Positions 51,513-59,590 of a stretch of 64,000 bases of DNA are shown here, one piece after another. The stretch is from NCBI GenBank assembly GCA_903875605.1, contig CAIQWT010000026.1, positions 1 to 64,000 of the forward strand, read 5' to 3'. A program made the position numbers and the translations under genes. The number at the start of each line of letters is the position of its first letter. Within the stretch, counting starts at the first letter, position 1. Source of the stretch: an uncultured Geobacteraceae bacterium. GTDB taxonomy: Bacteria; Desulfobacterota; Desulfuromonadia; Geobacterales; Pseudopelobacteraceae. Under the pieces are notes generated by a model. It did no database searches and was not told the DNA's origin. It was given only the letters and a program-made list of their open reading frames with translations.

Positions 51513-51561
51513 TTGACAAGTTTAGAAAAAGTATTAAGATAAAAATTATCCTGTTAGGATA
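51513..51561 (+). promoter_or_regulatory. Promoter and operator-like palindrome of the 20-residue peptide gene
   Basis: TTGACA (51513-51518) and TAAGAT (51535-51540), 16 bases apart. The predicted transcription start falls on TATCCT-GTT-AGGATA (51547-51561), a 6+6 bp inverted repeat well placed for repression. Such a promoter-operator pair marks a regulated unit. Confidence 0.65.
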
Positions 51562-51594
51562 GTATGTAATTAATATCGAAAGGAGACCCTGCCA

Positions 51595-51657
51595 ATGTGG
51601 ACTGCAAGATTTAAGATTCGTCCGGTTTCTCACTGCAAAGAGGGTTGCCCTCGTTAG
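51595..51657 (+). CDS. 20-residue peptide or leader ORF with two cysteines
   Basis: A 21-codon frame starting ATG TGG and ending TAG. The peptide begins MWTARFKIRP and ends SHCKEGCPR; it is basic with a Cys-X3-Cys end. The frame is too short for ordinary gene finding, but AGGAG lies 9 bases before the ATG, a strong promoter and palindrome stand upstream, and a GC hairpin (51656-51682) plus a textbook terminator follow. It forms a complete transcription unit of about 180 bases. It may be a secreted or modified small peptide, a cysteine-sensing leader, or the coding part of a dual-function RNA. The next gene has its own promoter, so simple attenuation is less likely. No homologue known to me. 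Confidence 0.55.
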   Translation: MWTARFKIRPVSHCKEGCPR

Positions 51658-51688
51658 CCCGCCGCCGACCGGCAGCGGGCGCACAGCA

Positions 51689-51727
51689 AAAGCCCTTCTG
51701 TCTTTAGACAGGGGGGCTTTTTTTTTG
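51689..51727 (+). terminator. Intrinsic terminator of the peptide unit
   Basis: AAGCCCTTCTGTC (51690-51702) pairs with GACAGGGGGGCTT (51707-51719) through 13 bp including two G-T wobbles, loop TTTA, then an unbroken run of T to 51726. Confidence 0.92.
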
Positions 51728-51753
51728 TCGCGCCCGCTGATATCTGCTATAGT
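51725..51753 (+). promoter_or_regulatory. Candidate promoter of the MacAB-HIT-M16 operon
   Basis: TTGTCG (51725-51730) and TATAGT (51748-51753) with a 17-base spacer, overlapping the end of the terminator T-run and lying about 40 bases before the first gene. Confidence 0.5.
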
Positions 51754-51791
51754 GCCAACTTAACTATTAAATCACTACTATAAATCGAGAA

Positions 51792-53063
51792 ATGCACATG
51801 AAAAAATACCTTATTATTTTTGGTGTTATCATTATATCAGCCGGCATTGTCGGCTATTTCTTCTATAACCATACTCCGGAAGTCAGCTACAAAACTGCCA
51901 AGATTGAGCGCGGCACTATTGTGTCTACGGTTGCGGCCACCGGCAACCTTTCGGCTGTAACCACAGTCCAGGTCGGAACTCAGGTTTCAGGAACAATACA
52001 GAAGCTCTATGTGGATTTTAACTCGCGAGTAAAAAAAGGGCAGGCCATTGCCGAGATAGACCCTTCATTGTTCAACGCTTCGGTGGATCAGTCCCAGGGC
52101 AACTATTTAAGCGCCGAGGCCAATCTGCAAAAGGCACGGATCACACTGGCGGATGCTGAACGTACTTTTGCCCGCAATAAAAAAATGCTTGCAGATGGTA
52201 TAGTTTCTCAGGGGGATTTTGACGCAGCCGAGACAATATTGCAATCCTCCGGCGCTTCGCTTAAATCGGCTGAGGGGGCTCTTGCCCAGGCTCGCGGTTC
52301 GTTGATGCAAGCCAAAACAAATCTGCGCTATTCGACAATCCGGTCGCCGGTGGATGGGGTGGTTATTTCCCGTGCAATTGACGTTGGACAGACTGTAGCG
52401 GCCTCATTTCAGACGCCAACGCTGTTCACCATTGCTCAAGATTTGACTAAAATGCAGATCGAGGTCAGTGTTGATGAAGCTGACATCAGTCGAATCAAGC
52501 TGCATCAAATAACCAGTTTTACGGTTGACTCCTACCCTGAACAGACTTTCCGCGGAAAAGTTGTCCAGATTCGCAGTTCACCAGTCATTACCCAGAATGT
52601 TGTTACCTATGTCGTGGTTGTTAATGTCGATAACAGTGACATGAAACTTATGCCGGGTATGACAGCCAATGTTTCGGTTGAAGTTGCCAAGAAAGACGGC
52701 GTGCTCAAACTGCCTCCAGCCGCCTTACGCTTCAAACCGAAATCAAAAGGGGATGATTCGAAAGATAGGGTGGCTAACGGCGACCGAGGCGGCGCTTCTC
52801 CTCAGCGTCCTGCTGCCGGTAGCACAAGCACCGCAGGGAAAGGGCCAGCAGGTAAAGGAAAAGACAAGGGGCAGCAGGTATATATGCTCAGCGATGGCAA
52901 GCCCGTCGTGTCGCCAGTAAAAACCGGAATCGCCAACAATAGCAGTATTGAACTAATTGAAAGCAGTCTCAAAGAGGGTGATGACGTTATTATCGAGCAG
53001 ATCGGCGGTGATACGAAGAAAAAGGCCGGCGCAAGCGCTTCGCCTATGGGGCCTCGCTTTTAG
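51792..53063 (+). CDS. MacA-like periplasmic adaptor (membrane fusion protein)
   Basis: A 423-residue adaptor with an N-terminal membrane anchor (residues 5-26). The order is lipoyl half-motif (VQVGTQVSGTIQKLYVDFNSRVKKGQAIAEIDPSLF), long alpha-hairpin (about 85-165), second lipoyl half (YSTIRSPVDGVVISRAIDVGQTVAASFQTPTLFTIAQDLTKMQIEVSVDEADI) and beta-barrel. A Gly/Pro/Lys-rich low-complexity insert at residues about 315-358 is unusual. It bridges the MacB-type transporter to an outer-membrane channel of TolC type, not encoded here. The second ATG (51798) is an equal candidate start. Confidence 0.9.
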   Translation: MHMKKYLIIFGVIIISAGIVGYFFYNHTPEVSYKTAKIERGTIVSTVAATGNLSAVTTVQVGTQVSGTIQKLYVDFNSRVKKGQAIAEIDPSLFNASVDQSQGNYLSAEANLQKARITLADAERTFARNKKMLADGIVSQGDFDAAETILQSSGASLKSAEGALAQARGSLMQAKTNLRYSTIRSPVDGVVISRAIDVGQTVAASFQTPTLFTIAQDLTKMQIEVSVDEADISRIKLHQITSFTVDSYPEQTFRGKVVQIRSSPVITQNVVTYVVVVNVDNSDMKLMPGMTANVSVEVAKKDGVLKLPPAALRFKPKSKGDDSKDRVANGDRGGASPQRPAAGSTSTAGKGPAGKGKDKGQQVYMLSDGKPVVSPVKTGIANNSSIELIESSLKEGDDVIIEQIGGDTKKKAGASASPMGPRF

Positions 53064-53759
53064 ATGGACTACGTAATCTCTTTAACGGACATTTGCCGGG
53101 TCTTCATTATGGGAGACCAGAAGTTTGAGGCACTTAAAGGGGTCTCGTTCGACGTTGTTGCTGGTGAATTTGTTGCCATTATGGGGGCGTCCGGCAGTGG
53201 TAAGTCAACCAGTATGAATATCCTTGGCTGCCTGGATCTTCCAACCTCCGGTCGTTATCTTCTGGATGGCCAGGATGTGGGTGGAATGACAACCGATCAA
53301 CTGGCAGATATCCGTAATAAAAAACTCGGCTTTGTTTTTCAGGGGTTCAATCTGCTTGCCCGTACCCCGGCGATTGAGAATGTAGAGCTGCCGCTTGTGT
53401 ATGCCGGACTTTCTTCAAAAGAACGGCGGGCACAGGCTCTGATTGCCATGGAACAGGTCGGACTCTCCGGTAAGGAAAATAACCATCCAAGCCAACTTTC
53501 AGGCGGTCAGCAGCAGCGGGTTGCCATTGCCAGGGCCCTGGTTAACAATCCCGCCGTTATTCTTGCAGATGAGCCCACGGGCAACCTGGACAGTAGTACC
53601 AGCGAAGAGATCATGAACCTTTTTACGGCTCTTAACCGGCAGGGTATTACGATAATAATGGTAACACATGAGCATGATGTCGCGGCTTACGCTGGGAGAC
53701 AGATCACCTTCCGCGATGGTCGCATAGTTTCTGACAGCCTGACCGGCCAGGTGATTTAA
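53064..53759 (+). CDS. MacB-type ABC transporter ATP-binding protein
   Basis: A 231-residue ATPase of the LolD/MacB group. Walker A GASGSGKSTSMNILGCLDLPTSG, Q-loop VFQGFNLL, signature LSGGQQQRVAIARALVNNP and Walker B VILADEPTGNLDS are typical of mechanotransmission transporters. The start follows the adaptor stop directly. In E. coli this domain is fused to the permease; here the two are separate genes. Confidence 0.93.
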   Translation: MDYVISLTDICRVFIMGDQKFEALKGVSFDVVAGEFVAIMGASGSGKSTSMNILGCLDLPTSGRYLLDGQDVGGMTTDQLADIRNKKLGFVFQGFNLLARTPAIENVELPLVYAGLSSKERRAQALIAMEQVGLSGKENNHPSQLSGGQQQRVAIARALVNNPAVILADEPTGNLDSSTSEEIMNLFTALNRQGITIIMVTHEHDVAAYAGRQITFRDGRIVSDSLTGQVI

Positions 53760-53762
53760 TCT

Positions 53763-54989
53763 ATGGACTTTATCCAGACTCTGAAAATAGCCCTTCTAGC
53801 CTTGCGTACCAACAAAATGCGCTCTTTTTTGACAATGCTCGGGATTATCATTGGAATTGCCGCTGTCATTGCAATGATGGCGGTTGGAACAGGCGCCAGC
53901 TATGTTATTTCTCAGCAGATTGCCAGCATCGGCAGCAACATCATTCTGGTCCTTCCAGGGTCCACAACCAGTGGCGGTTTGCGTACCGGTACAGGCGGGG
54001 CACAGACTCTGTCAAGTGATGACGCTAAGGCAGTAATGGCAGAGTGCCCCTCAGTGGCTTATGCGGCCGGTACGGTTCGAACATCGGGACAGATCGTCAG
54101 CGGTAACATGAACTGGTCGTCTGTTGTTATGGGCGCGACTCCTGAACTTTTTGACATCCGTGAATGGCCTGTTGTTGCCGGGCGCTCAATCAGCCAGCAG
54201 GATGTAGACGGTGCTATCAAAGTATGTCTCCTGGGGCAGACGGTAGCCGAAAACCTTTTTGGCGCGGCCGATCCGATAGGGAATATCATCAGGATCAAAA
54301 AAATACCTTTTACTGTTATCGGGGTACTTGATCGTAAAGGGCAGTCGCCACAGGGACAGGATCAGGATGATTCCGTGTTTGTGCCTTTGCGAACAGCCCA
54401 GCGCAATCTGGTGCGCTCACAACGCACGGGAATAGTCAGTTCCATAATAGTCAAGGCGAAGAATGAAGAGCTGATCAATAAGGCTGAAAAAGAAATACAG
54501 GCACTTCTTAATCAGCGTCACCGTATTACAAATAGCAAGGAATCGGATTTTTCGACTCGTAACCTATCGGAAATTCTGGCTGTTGCGGAGCAGTCATCAA
54601 AGGCAATGTCCCTGCTGTTGGGAGCTGTCGCTTCAATCTCGCTGATTGTTGGAGGCATCGGTATTATGAATATCATGCTGGTTTCGGTTACTGAGCGCAC
54701 TCGTGAGATCGGTATTCGAATGGCGATCGGCGCAAAAAAGAATGACATCCTGCTGCAGTTTATGACTGAAGCTGTGCTGCTTACAATGCTGGGAGGAGTG
54801 ATCGGCATCGCGCTGGGAGCTGGTGGAGCTACGGTCGTGTCCCGTCTGCTGGGATGGCCGACTATGATTTCAATTCAGTCTATTACAATTGCCTTTGTTT
54901 TTTCAGCTGTCGTGGGCATCTTCTTTGGCTTTTATCCTGCAAAAAAAGCAGCGGGCCTGAACCCTATTGACGCTTTGAGGTACGAATAA
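53763..54989 (+). CDS. MacB/FtsX-type ABC transporter permease
   Basis: A 408-residue permease with four helices: one at residues about 20-45 (MRSFLTMLGIIIGIAAVIAMMAVGTGA) and three near the end (about 280-395, with TERTREIGIRMAIGAKKNDILLQFMTEAVLLT). The large middle part is the periplasmic MacB_PCD domain. It moves substrates that are already in the periplasm out through the adaptor. Likely cargo: peptides, siderophores or antibiotics, unknown here. Confidence 0.93.
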   Translation: MDFIQTLKIALLALRTNKMRSFLTMLGIIIGIAAVIAMMAVGTGASYVISQQIASIGSNIILVLPGSTTSGGLRTGTGGAQTLSSDDAKAVMAECPSVAYAAGTVRTSGQIVSGNMNWSSVVMGATPELFDIREWPVVAGRSISQQDVDGAIKVCLLGQTVAENLFGAADPIGNIIRIKKIPFTVIGVLDRKGQSPQGQDQDDSVFVPLRTAQRNLVRSQRTGIVSSIIVKAKNEELINKAEKEIQALLNQRHRITNSKESDFSTRNLSEILAVAEQSSKAMSLLLGAVASISLIVGGIGIMNIMLVSVTERTREIGIRMAIGAKKNDILLQFMTEAVLLTMLGGVIGIALGAGGATVVSRLLGWPTMISIQSITIAFVFSAVVGIFFGFYPAKKAAGLNPIDALRYE

Positions 54990-54990
54990 T

Positions 54991-55404
54991 ATGTCCGACT
55001 GCCAGATGTGTTCCAGGTGGGAAACAGATTCCGACCTGCGCATTGTAGAATTGCCGCATTCCTACGTTATCCTTAACCGGGATCAGTTTTTCCCAGGATA
55101 CACACTGCTGTTTACTAAAATGCATGTTACCGAGTTATTTCATCTTGATTGTGATGTTAGAGGTGCTTTGATGGAGGAAGTATCTTTCGTTGCCAAGGCG
55201 CTTTACAGCGTATTCAACCCGTCAAAGATAAATTATGAACTTTTGGGAAATATGGTGCCGCATATTCATTGGCACATCGTGCCGCGATTCTCATCCGAAC
55301 TGCTCTGGCCGCGCCCAATCTGGGCCGAGCCACACCCCGAGCTGTTGCTCCCCTCAGATACATACCGCCAGCACATTGAAAACATCCGGAGTGCACTGAT
55401 ATGA
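54991..55404 (+). CDS. HIT family nucleotide hydrolase-like protein
   Basis: A 137-residue protein with the histidine triad HIHWHIVPR at residues about 89-97, the nucleotide-binding signature of HIT hydrolases. The N-terminal CXXC (CQMC) is common in bacterial HIT proteins. Probable activity on dinucleoside polyphosphates or AMP conjugates. Starts 2 bases after the permease and overlaps the peptidase gene by 4 bases. Confidence 0.88.
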   Translation: MSDCQMCSRWETDSDLRIVELPHSYVILNRDQFFPGYTLLFTKMHVTELFHLDCDVRGALMEEVSFVAKALYSVFNPSKINYELLGNMVPHIHWHIVPRFSSELLWPRPIWAEPHPELLLPSDTYRQHIENIRSALI

Positions 55405-56690
55405 TTCGCCCTTTTTTTCACACCCTTGACAACGGCTTGCGGGTAGTTTGCGTTGAAATGCCACATCTGCACGCAGCAGAGCTGGCAATATATCTTAAAG
55501 TCGGTGGTCGCAATGACCCACCTGGCCGGGAAGGGCTTTCTCACTTTCTGGAACATATTCTGTTTCGCGGGACGGCCGAATTCCCCTCGTCTCTGGCAAT
55601 CGAGTCGGCATTCGAGATCATAGGTGGCGCTCCGAATGCCGCAACAGATGCCGAATCAACTTATTATTATTCGCGGGTACATCCGGACAGTATCAAACGT
55701 GGAATGGAAATATTTGCTACAATGCTTATGAAGCCCCTACTTACTGGCATTGATACAGAAAAGCGTATAGTCGCTGAGGAAGCCAGAGAGGATCTGAACG
55801 AACAGGGAGAAGAGGTTAATCCAGATACCATCGTAAGCCGGATGCTCTGGCCCCACCACTCTCTGGGGATGCCCACCATAGGCACGCTTGAGAGCATTGC
55901 GGCTATTGAACGGAACGATCTGGAGGAACATCTTAAAAACTATTATGTCCCTTCAAATGCAGTGTTGGTTGTCTCCGGGCCTGTAAAAAACCTTGACGTT
56001 CTGGGTGCAGCCAAAGCAAGTTTTGACCAGTGGCATGATGAGTGCGTACCTGTGACAGCTCTTGTGACACAGCGTCAATATTCGCCGCAGATCCGCTGCG
56101 TTCAGGATTCTGATAGCCAGATGAGTCTGCAGTTGGCGTTCCTCGGCTTTGCTCGTGATGATCGTCGCTTTATGGCATTGCGCTTCTTGCGGAGAATTCT
56201 TGCCGGTGGAGGCAGTTCCCGTCTGCACCTACACTTGAGAGAGGAATTGGGTATAGTCTATTCTGTGGACGGTGCAATAGGTGCTTACGATGAAACCGGC
56301 TGTCTGGCGTTTGATTTATCTACAGCTCCGGCCACCCTGCTCCACGCCGTGGAAGCTGCGCTTGAAGAGCTGCACCTGATTACCGTTACCCCGGTTCCGT
56401 CAGAGGAGCTGGAAAGAATTCGTAATTCTTATATTTTTGATCTGGAGTTCAGTCGGGATTCGGCCTATGAAATGGGGGGGCGATACGGTTGGGGCGAGTT
56501 GATGGGAGTCGTTAGAAGTATTGAGGAGGATCAGTCTGAAGCACGTCGGATAACTGCCAGCGAGATTCAGGAGACAGCTCGAGCACTATTTGCTCCGGAA
56601 AATCTGCGTCTGGTGGCTGTAGGACCTTGGAAGCGTGGTATGAAGAAGGCTTTACGGGAATTGGTTGCGGGCTATCAGCAGCGCTTTTAA
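55401..56690 (+). CDS. M16 family zinc peptidase (pitrilysin type)
   Basis: A 429-residue protein with the inverted zinc motif HFLEH in GLSHFLEHILFRGT (residues about 48-52); the third ligand is a Glu about 75 residues later in AEEAREDLNE. The C-terminal inactive half follows, with GGGSSRLHLHLREELGIVYSV. No signal peptide, so it acts in the cytoplasm, probably on peptides. The operon with an exporter of the MacAB type suggests, without proof, peptide maturation. Confidence 0.9.
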   Translation: MIRPFFHTLDNGLRVVCVEMPHLHAAELAIYLKVGGRNDPPGREGLSHFLEHILFRGTAEFPSSLAIESAFEIIGGAPNAATDAESTYYYSRVHPDSIKRGMEIFATMLMKPLLTGIDTEKRIVAEEAREDLNEQGEEVNPDTIVSRMLWPHHSLGMPTIGTLESIAAIERNDLEEHLKNYYVPSNAVLVVSGPVKNLDVLGAAKASFDQWHDECVPVTALVTQRQYSPQIRCVQDSDSQMSLQLAFLGFARDDRRFMALRFLRRILAGGGSSRLHLHLREELGIVYSVDGAIGAYDETGCLAFDLSTAPATLLHAVEAALEELHLITVTPVPSEELERIRNSYIFDLEFSRDSAYEMGGRYGWGELMGVVRSIEEDQSEARRITASEIQETARALFAPENLRLVAVGPWKRGMKKALRELVAGYQQRF

Positions 56691-56706
56691 GCTGCTGCTC
56701 CGACTT

Positions 56707-57405
56707 TCAGGAAGTTAACCGGTCACGATCGAACTCTTTACTGGTCCTTGTAATGCCGGCAATAACATTTTCTCCTGTCTCATCAAGTTCGTTGAAAAGG
56801 AGGCCGATTCCGGGGGGGTGACGTTGGATTTTCCACGGTTTTATTCTGCGGACTTCTGCTGAAATGGTGCAGTCAAATTCCGGCATAAAAATCGAAACTT
56901 GGTCTCCGACGCAAAATCTTTCCGCATCCAGGTCAACATTGAACATCCCTCCCCACGAAATATCCAGTGTAAAGCCTTTAAATTCGTTGCAGTTATGATT
57001 GACAATAGTAGAAAGGCAGACTGGATGCCGTCTAAATTTTCGCAATCGCTTGGCTCTGTGCGCCACACAGGTTATGCGCAAAAAGTCATCAAGATTCTTA
57101 TCCTGCTTTGCACTTCCAGGCATTGACATCGGTACAAGCATGGCACCCATTGTGCGAACACGCAAGGTTGGAAAGAAGTTGGCCAGTGTGTAGGCAACTA
57201 TTTTTTCTTCACCTTTCGATTTGATAATCGAGGTGAGATCCATAAGTACCCCGCTGAACAACTCCTTGAGTGCGAAGTTTTCCGCTTCACAGAAATTTGC
57301 ACAGGGAACTGCCGCAACTCCTGCAGTTTCCAAGATGGATACCAGTGCAGTCCGGGTCTCGTCGATGTATGAAACTACAAGTATCGGGTGGTCTGGTAAA
57401 GGCAT
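56707..57405 (-). CDS. PilZ-domain protein with receiver-like N-terminus
   Basis: A 232-residue protein. Residues 1-115 resemble a degenerate receiver fold (HPILVVSYIDETRTALVSILETAGVAAVPCANFCEAENFALKELFSGVLMDLTSI) with the phospho-acceptor area at LMD. The C-terminal PilZ domain has RKFRRHP (RXXXR-type) and DISWGGMF (DXSXXG), the c-di-GMP-binding motifs. It starts 4 bases after cheX, so the two are co-expressed. Probably a c-di-GMP effector for motility or surface behaviour. Confidence 0.82.
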   Translation of the reverse strand: MPLPDHPILVVSYIDETRTALVSILETAGVAAVPCANFCEAENFALKELFSGVLMDLTSIIKSKGEEKIVAYTLANFFPTLRVRTMGAMLVPMSMPGSAKQDKNLDDFLRITCVAHRAKRLRKFRRHPVCLSTIVNHNCNEFKGFTLDISWGGMFNVDLDAERFCVGDQVSIFMPEFDCTISAEVRRIKPWKIQRHPPGIGLLFNELDETGENVIAGITRTSKEFDRDRLTS

Positions 57406-57409
57406 ACTT

Positions 57410-57913
57410 TTATTCTTCTATTGAGATGGCAACCATAAACCATTCTTCGTCGGTGGCAAATTTAAGTGTGATGTTTTCAAGATTGTTTCCAGAGGAAACA
57501 ACATAGTCTGCTCCATTGACTAATGAGGGTGTTGAGAGCTGAATATCTGAGCCGCCTTTTGAGAGATGCTGTTTAAAAGATCCGGCGATCATGTTTGCGA
57601 TCTCTCCCATGGCGTCATTTACGTCATCATCAATTCCAGTAACCTCCATACCCAACATCAAAGAGGTGAATGAGATAGCCAGAGGCCAAGGCAGGTGCAC
57701 ACTTACCAGGCCGTTATAGGTACCGGCCAGGCCGACCATGGATGTCAGGCACTCCTTGAAGTGCGTAGTTACATCAACCTGAATCGGCAGGTGCATCAGA
57801 TCCTCAACCCCCACCATATTGATGAAAACATCTTTAACGTCCTTGATGAGGCTTTTGATCAGCTGATCCTCTGTCATGTTTATTGCAGCTAGTGTTTCTG
57901 GTTTCATCGCCAT
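57410..57913 (-). CDS. CheX/CheC-family chemotaxis phosphatase-like protein
   Basis: A 167-residue protein of the CheX family. The catalytic-type motif E-X2-N is in GEIANMIAGSFKQHL, and the fold's first strand text is GTYNGLVSVHLPWPLAISFTSLMLGME. CheX dephosphorylates CheY-P. The receiver-like part of the neighbouring PilZ protein might be its partner, though its aspartate pocket looks degenerate. Confidence 0.85.
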   Translation of the reverse strand: MAMKPETLAAINMTEDQLIKSLIKDVKDVFINMVGVEDLMHLPIQVDVTTHFKECLTSMVGLAGTYNGLVSVHLPWPLAISFTSLMLGMEVTGIDDDVNDAMGEIANMIAGSFKQHLSKGGSDIQLSTPSLVNGADYVVSSGNNLENITLKFATDEEWFMVAISIEE

Positions 57914-57979
57914 ACTCTATCTCCCCATTACTGAATTGCAATATATTTGTCAAAAAATATCCGCTCTAATCTGATATGT

Positions 57980-59440
57980 TTAGTATGCTGATTCCAGGAC
58001 GGTCATCTTGATTCGGCCTATAATAGCAATTATCGGCGCCATATCTTCCGGGAGGTGTCCCTCCAGCAGCTTGATATGGGTGGGATCAGCCGGGAGTTGA
58101 TTGTATGTGGGGTCGACCGAAACCCAGTGATTATCTATAAAGCTCTCTGCCCAGCTATGATATAGAAACCCCTTGCCTTCCATATGCACCAGTCCGGAAA
58201 CGAAGCGAGTTGGTATGCCGGCAGACCGGGCAAGAGCGGTATAGAGGCGTGAGTGCGTTTGGCAGTTGCCGTTCTTTGACTTGAAACTTTCAGCAGCGCT
58301 GCCACCATCATCAATGGTGTCGTTCAACCAGTTTGCTGTCCAGGAAGCGATGACTTTAGCCAATTCCTGTTGATTTTTTACACCCACAGAAAGAGTTTTG
58401 GCTTGGGCTTTGATCTCTGGCGCCTCGGATTCAATTTTGTCGGCCGGTTTCAGCTGTGCGTCTGTCGGTTTCTGCACGTTAATATCCGGCGTTTTCTGGG
58501 CCAGTGTTCCGGTTTTGAACGTTACCCTTCCATTGCCTGATTTTTCAACAAGCTGCCCTCCACCCTGTAATAGCGGCAGAGCGTCATTCCAGTTGGTTAT
58601 CTCTACGGCTAGACCGATTAACCTCTTTGAGTCCTTAATCGGTGGCTGTACCCGAACGAGGCTGAAGTCGTAAATCAGATCTTTCTTGGCAAGCGCCCAG
58701 TCACTGATAAATGAACCAAGTGCTGTTGGCTGTTCTGCAACGGTGGTTACCAGGCCTTCTCTAACGGACTCTTCAATCGTCTCACCCTGCCCGTTGACCC
58801 AAATATCATTGTTAACGAATGGATAGAGATTGTTACGAAGTTTGAGAGAGGGTAATCCAGTGGACGTTTTGTCCTCACCCAACACCGAGATCTGAACTTC
58901 TTTTATTTTAAGCTCTTCCGGATCAAACGCCTGGATTTTATACGACGATCCAGCTGTGACAGTACGCATCAGTGGGTATAAATTAAGGGCGGGGCCTGGA
59001 TAGACATCCCCTTTGAATTTGAGCATTTTGTCAGTAATTTTACCATTCGCATCACTTTTAATATGCATGGCACTGCCACTGATTTTGCCGCTGACATGAG
59101 ATGAAGAGCCATTGACTGTCTGTTCAACATCAAAGGAGCGAAGTGTCAGGGTCTTAGAAACTAGATACGTTTCACGCATTGAAGCTTCTTTAGAGAAACT
59201 CATTACTTTCATCCGCACACTGCCGTTGCCCTCTATTCTGTAGCCGTCCTCGTGTTTATCTATTTTTTGCCGGTAGAACCCGACCCGCTCACTGTTAACA
59301 TAAATACCAAACCAGCGTTCGGACAGCGGTGGAATATCGATTTTGCCAAATGGAGATGCCATGGCGGCTATGCAGCTGCAGAGTAATAATAAACAGGCAG
59401 TAAAAACTATGGCCTTTATTCGCAGGCTGTGTATGTTCAT
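57980..59440 (-). CDS. Exported transglutaminase-like protein
   Basis: A 486-residue protein with a signal peptide (residues 7-28). The transglutaminase-like core lies near the C-terminus (about residues 370-460): nucleophile in GNCQTHSRLYTALARSAGIPTRFVSG, His in YHSWAES and Asp in VSVDPT, so the Cys-His-Asp triad is complete. The first 250 residues are beta-rich. A Lys/Ala/Pro-rich stretch follows at about 305-350. Such proteins act as periplasmic peptidases or wall-modifying enzymes; the exact role is unknown. Confidence 0.85.
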   Translation of the reverse strand: MNIHSLRIKAIVFTACLLLLCSCIAAMASPFGKIDIPPLSERWFGIYVNSERVGFYRQKIDKHEDGYRIEGNGSVRMKVMSFSKEASMRETYLVSKTLTLRSFDVEQTVNGSSSHVSGKISGSAMHIKSDANGKITDKMLKFKGDVYPGPALNLYPLMRTVTAGSSYKIQAFDPEELKIKEVQISVLGEDKTSTGLPSLKLRNNLYPFVNNDIWVNGQGETIEESVREGLVTTVAEQPTALGSFISDWALAKKDLIYDFSLVRVQPPIKDSKRLIGLAVEITNWNDALPLLQGGGQLVEKSGNGRVTFKTGTLAQKTPDINVQKPTDAQLKPADKIESEAPEIKAQAKTLSVGVKNQQELAKVIASWTANWLNDTIDDGGSAAESFKSKNGNCQTHSRLYTALARSAGIPTRFVSGLVHMEGKGFLYHSWAESFIDNHWVSVDPTYNQLPADPTHIKLLEGHLPEDMAPIIAIIGRIKMTVLESAY

Positions 59441-59471
59441 TGGAATATACCTCTGTATGTAAATACGTAAA

Positions 59472-59518
59472 CGCCACCCGCCGTCATACCTGTTAAAAAT
59501 GGCAGATGGCTGGTGGCG
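59472..59518. terminator. Stem-loop between the GGDEF and transglutaminase genes
   Basis: CGCCACC (59472-59478) pairs with GGTGGCG (59512-59518) around a partly paired 33-base interior. On the minus strand a short TTT follows; on the plus strand CTCTTTTATT. It probably ends the GGDEF transcript. Confidence 0.5.
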
Positions 59519-59590
59519 CTCTTTTATTATTGGTGCGTGACCAGGTTGCTTTCCAGGCCTGTCACGATAATCCTTGTCAGTAGAGCAGTA

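Noticed and set aside
51595-51727. Classical leader-peptide attenuator for the MacA gene
   Set aside because: The terminator is followed by a separate promoter for MacA, and the hairpins do not show a clear antiterminator alternative; kept only as one option.
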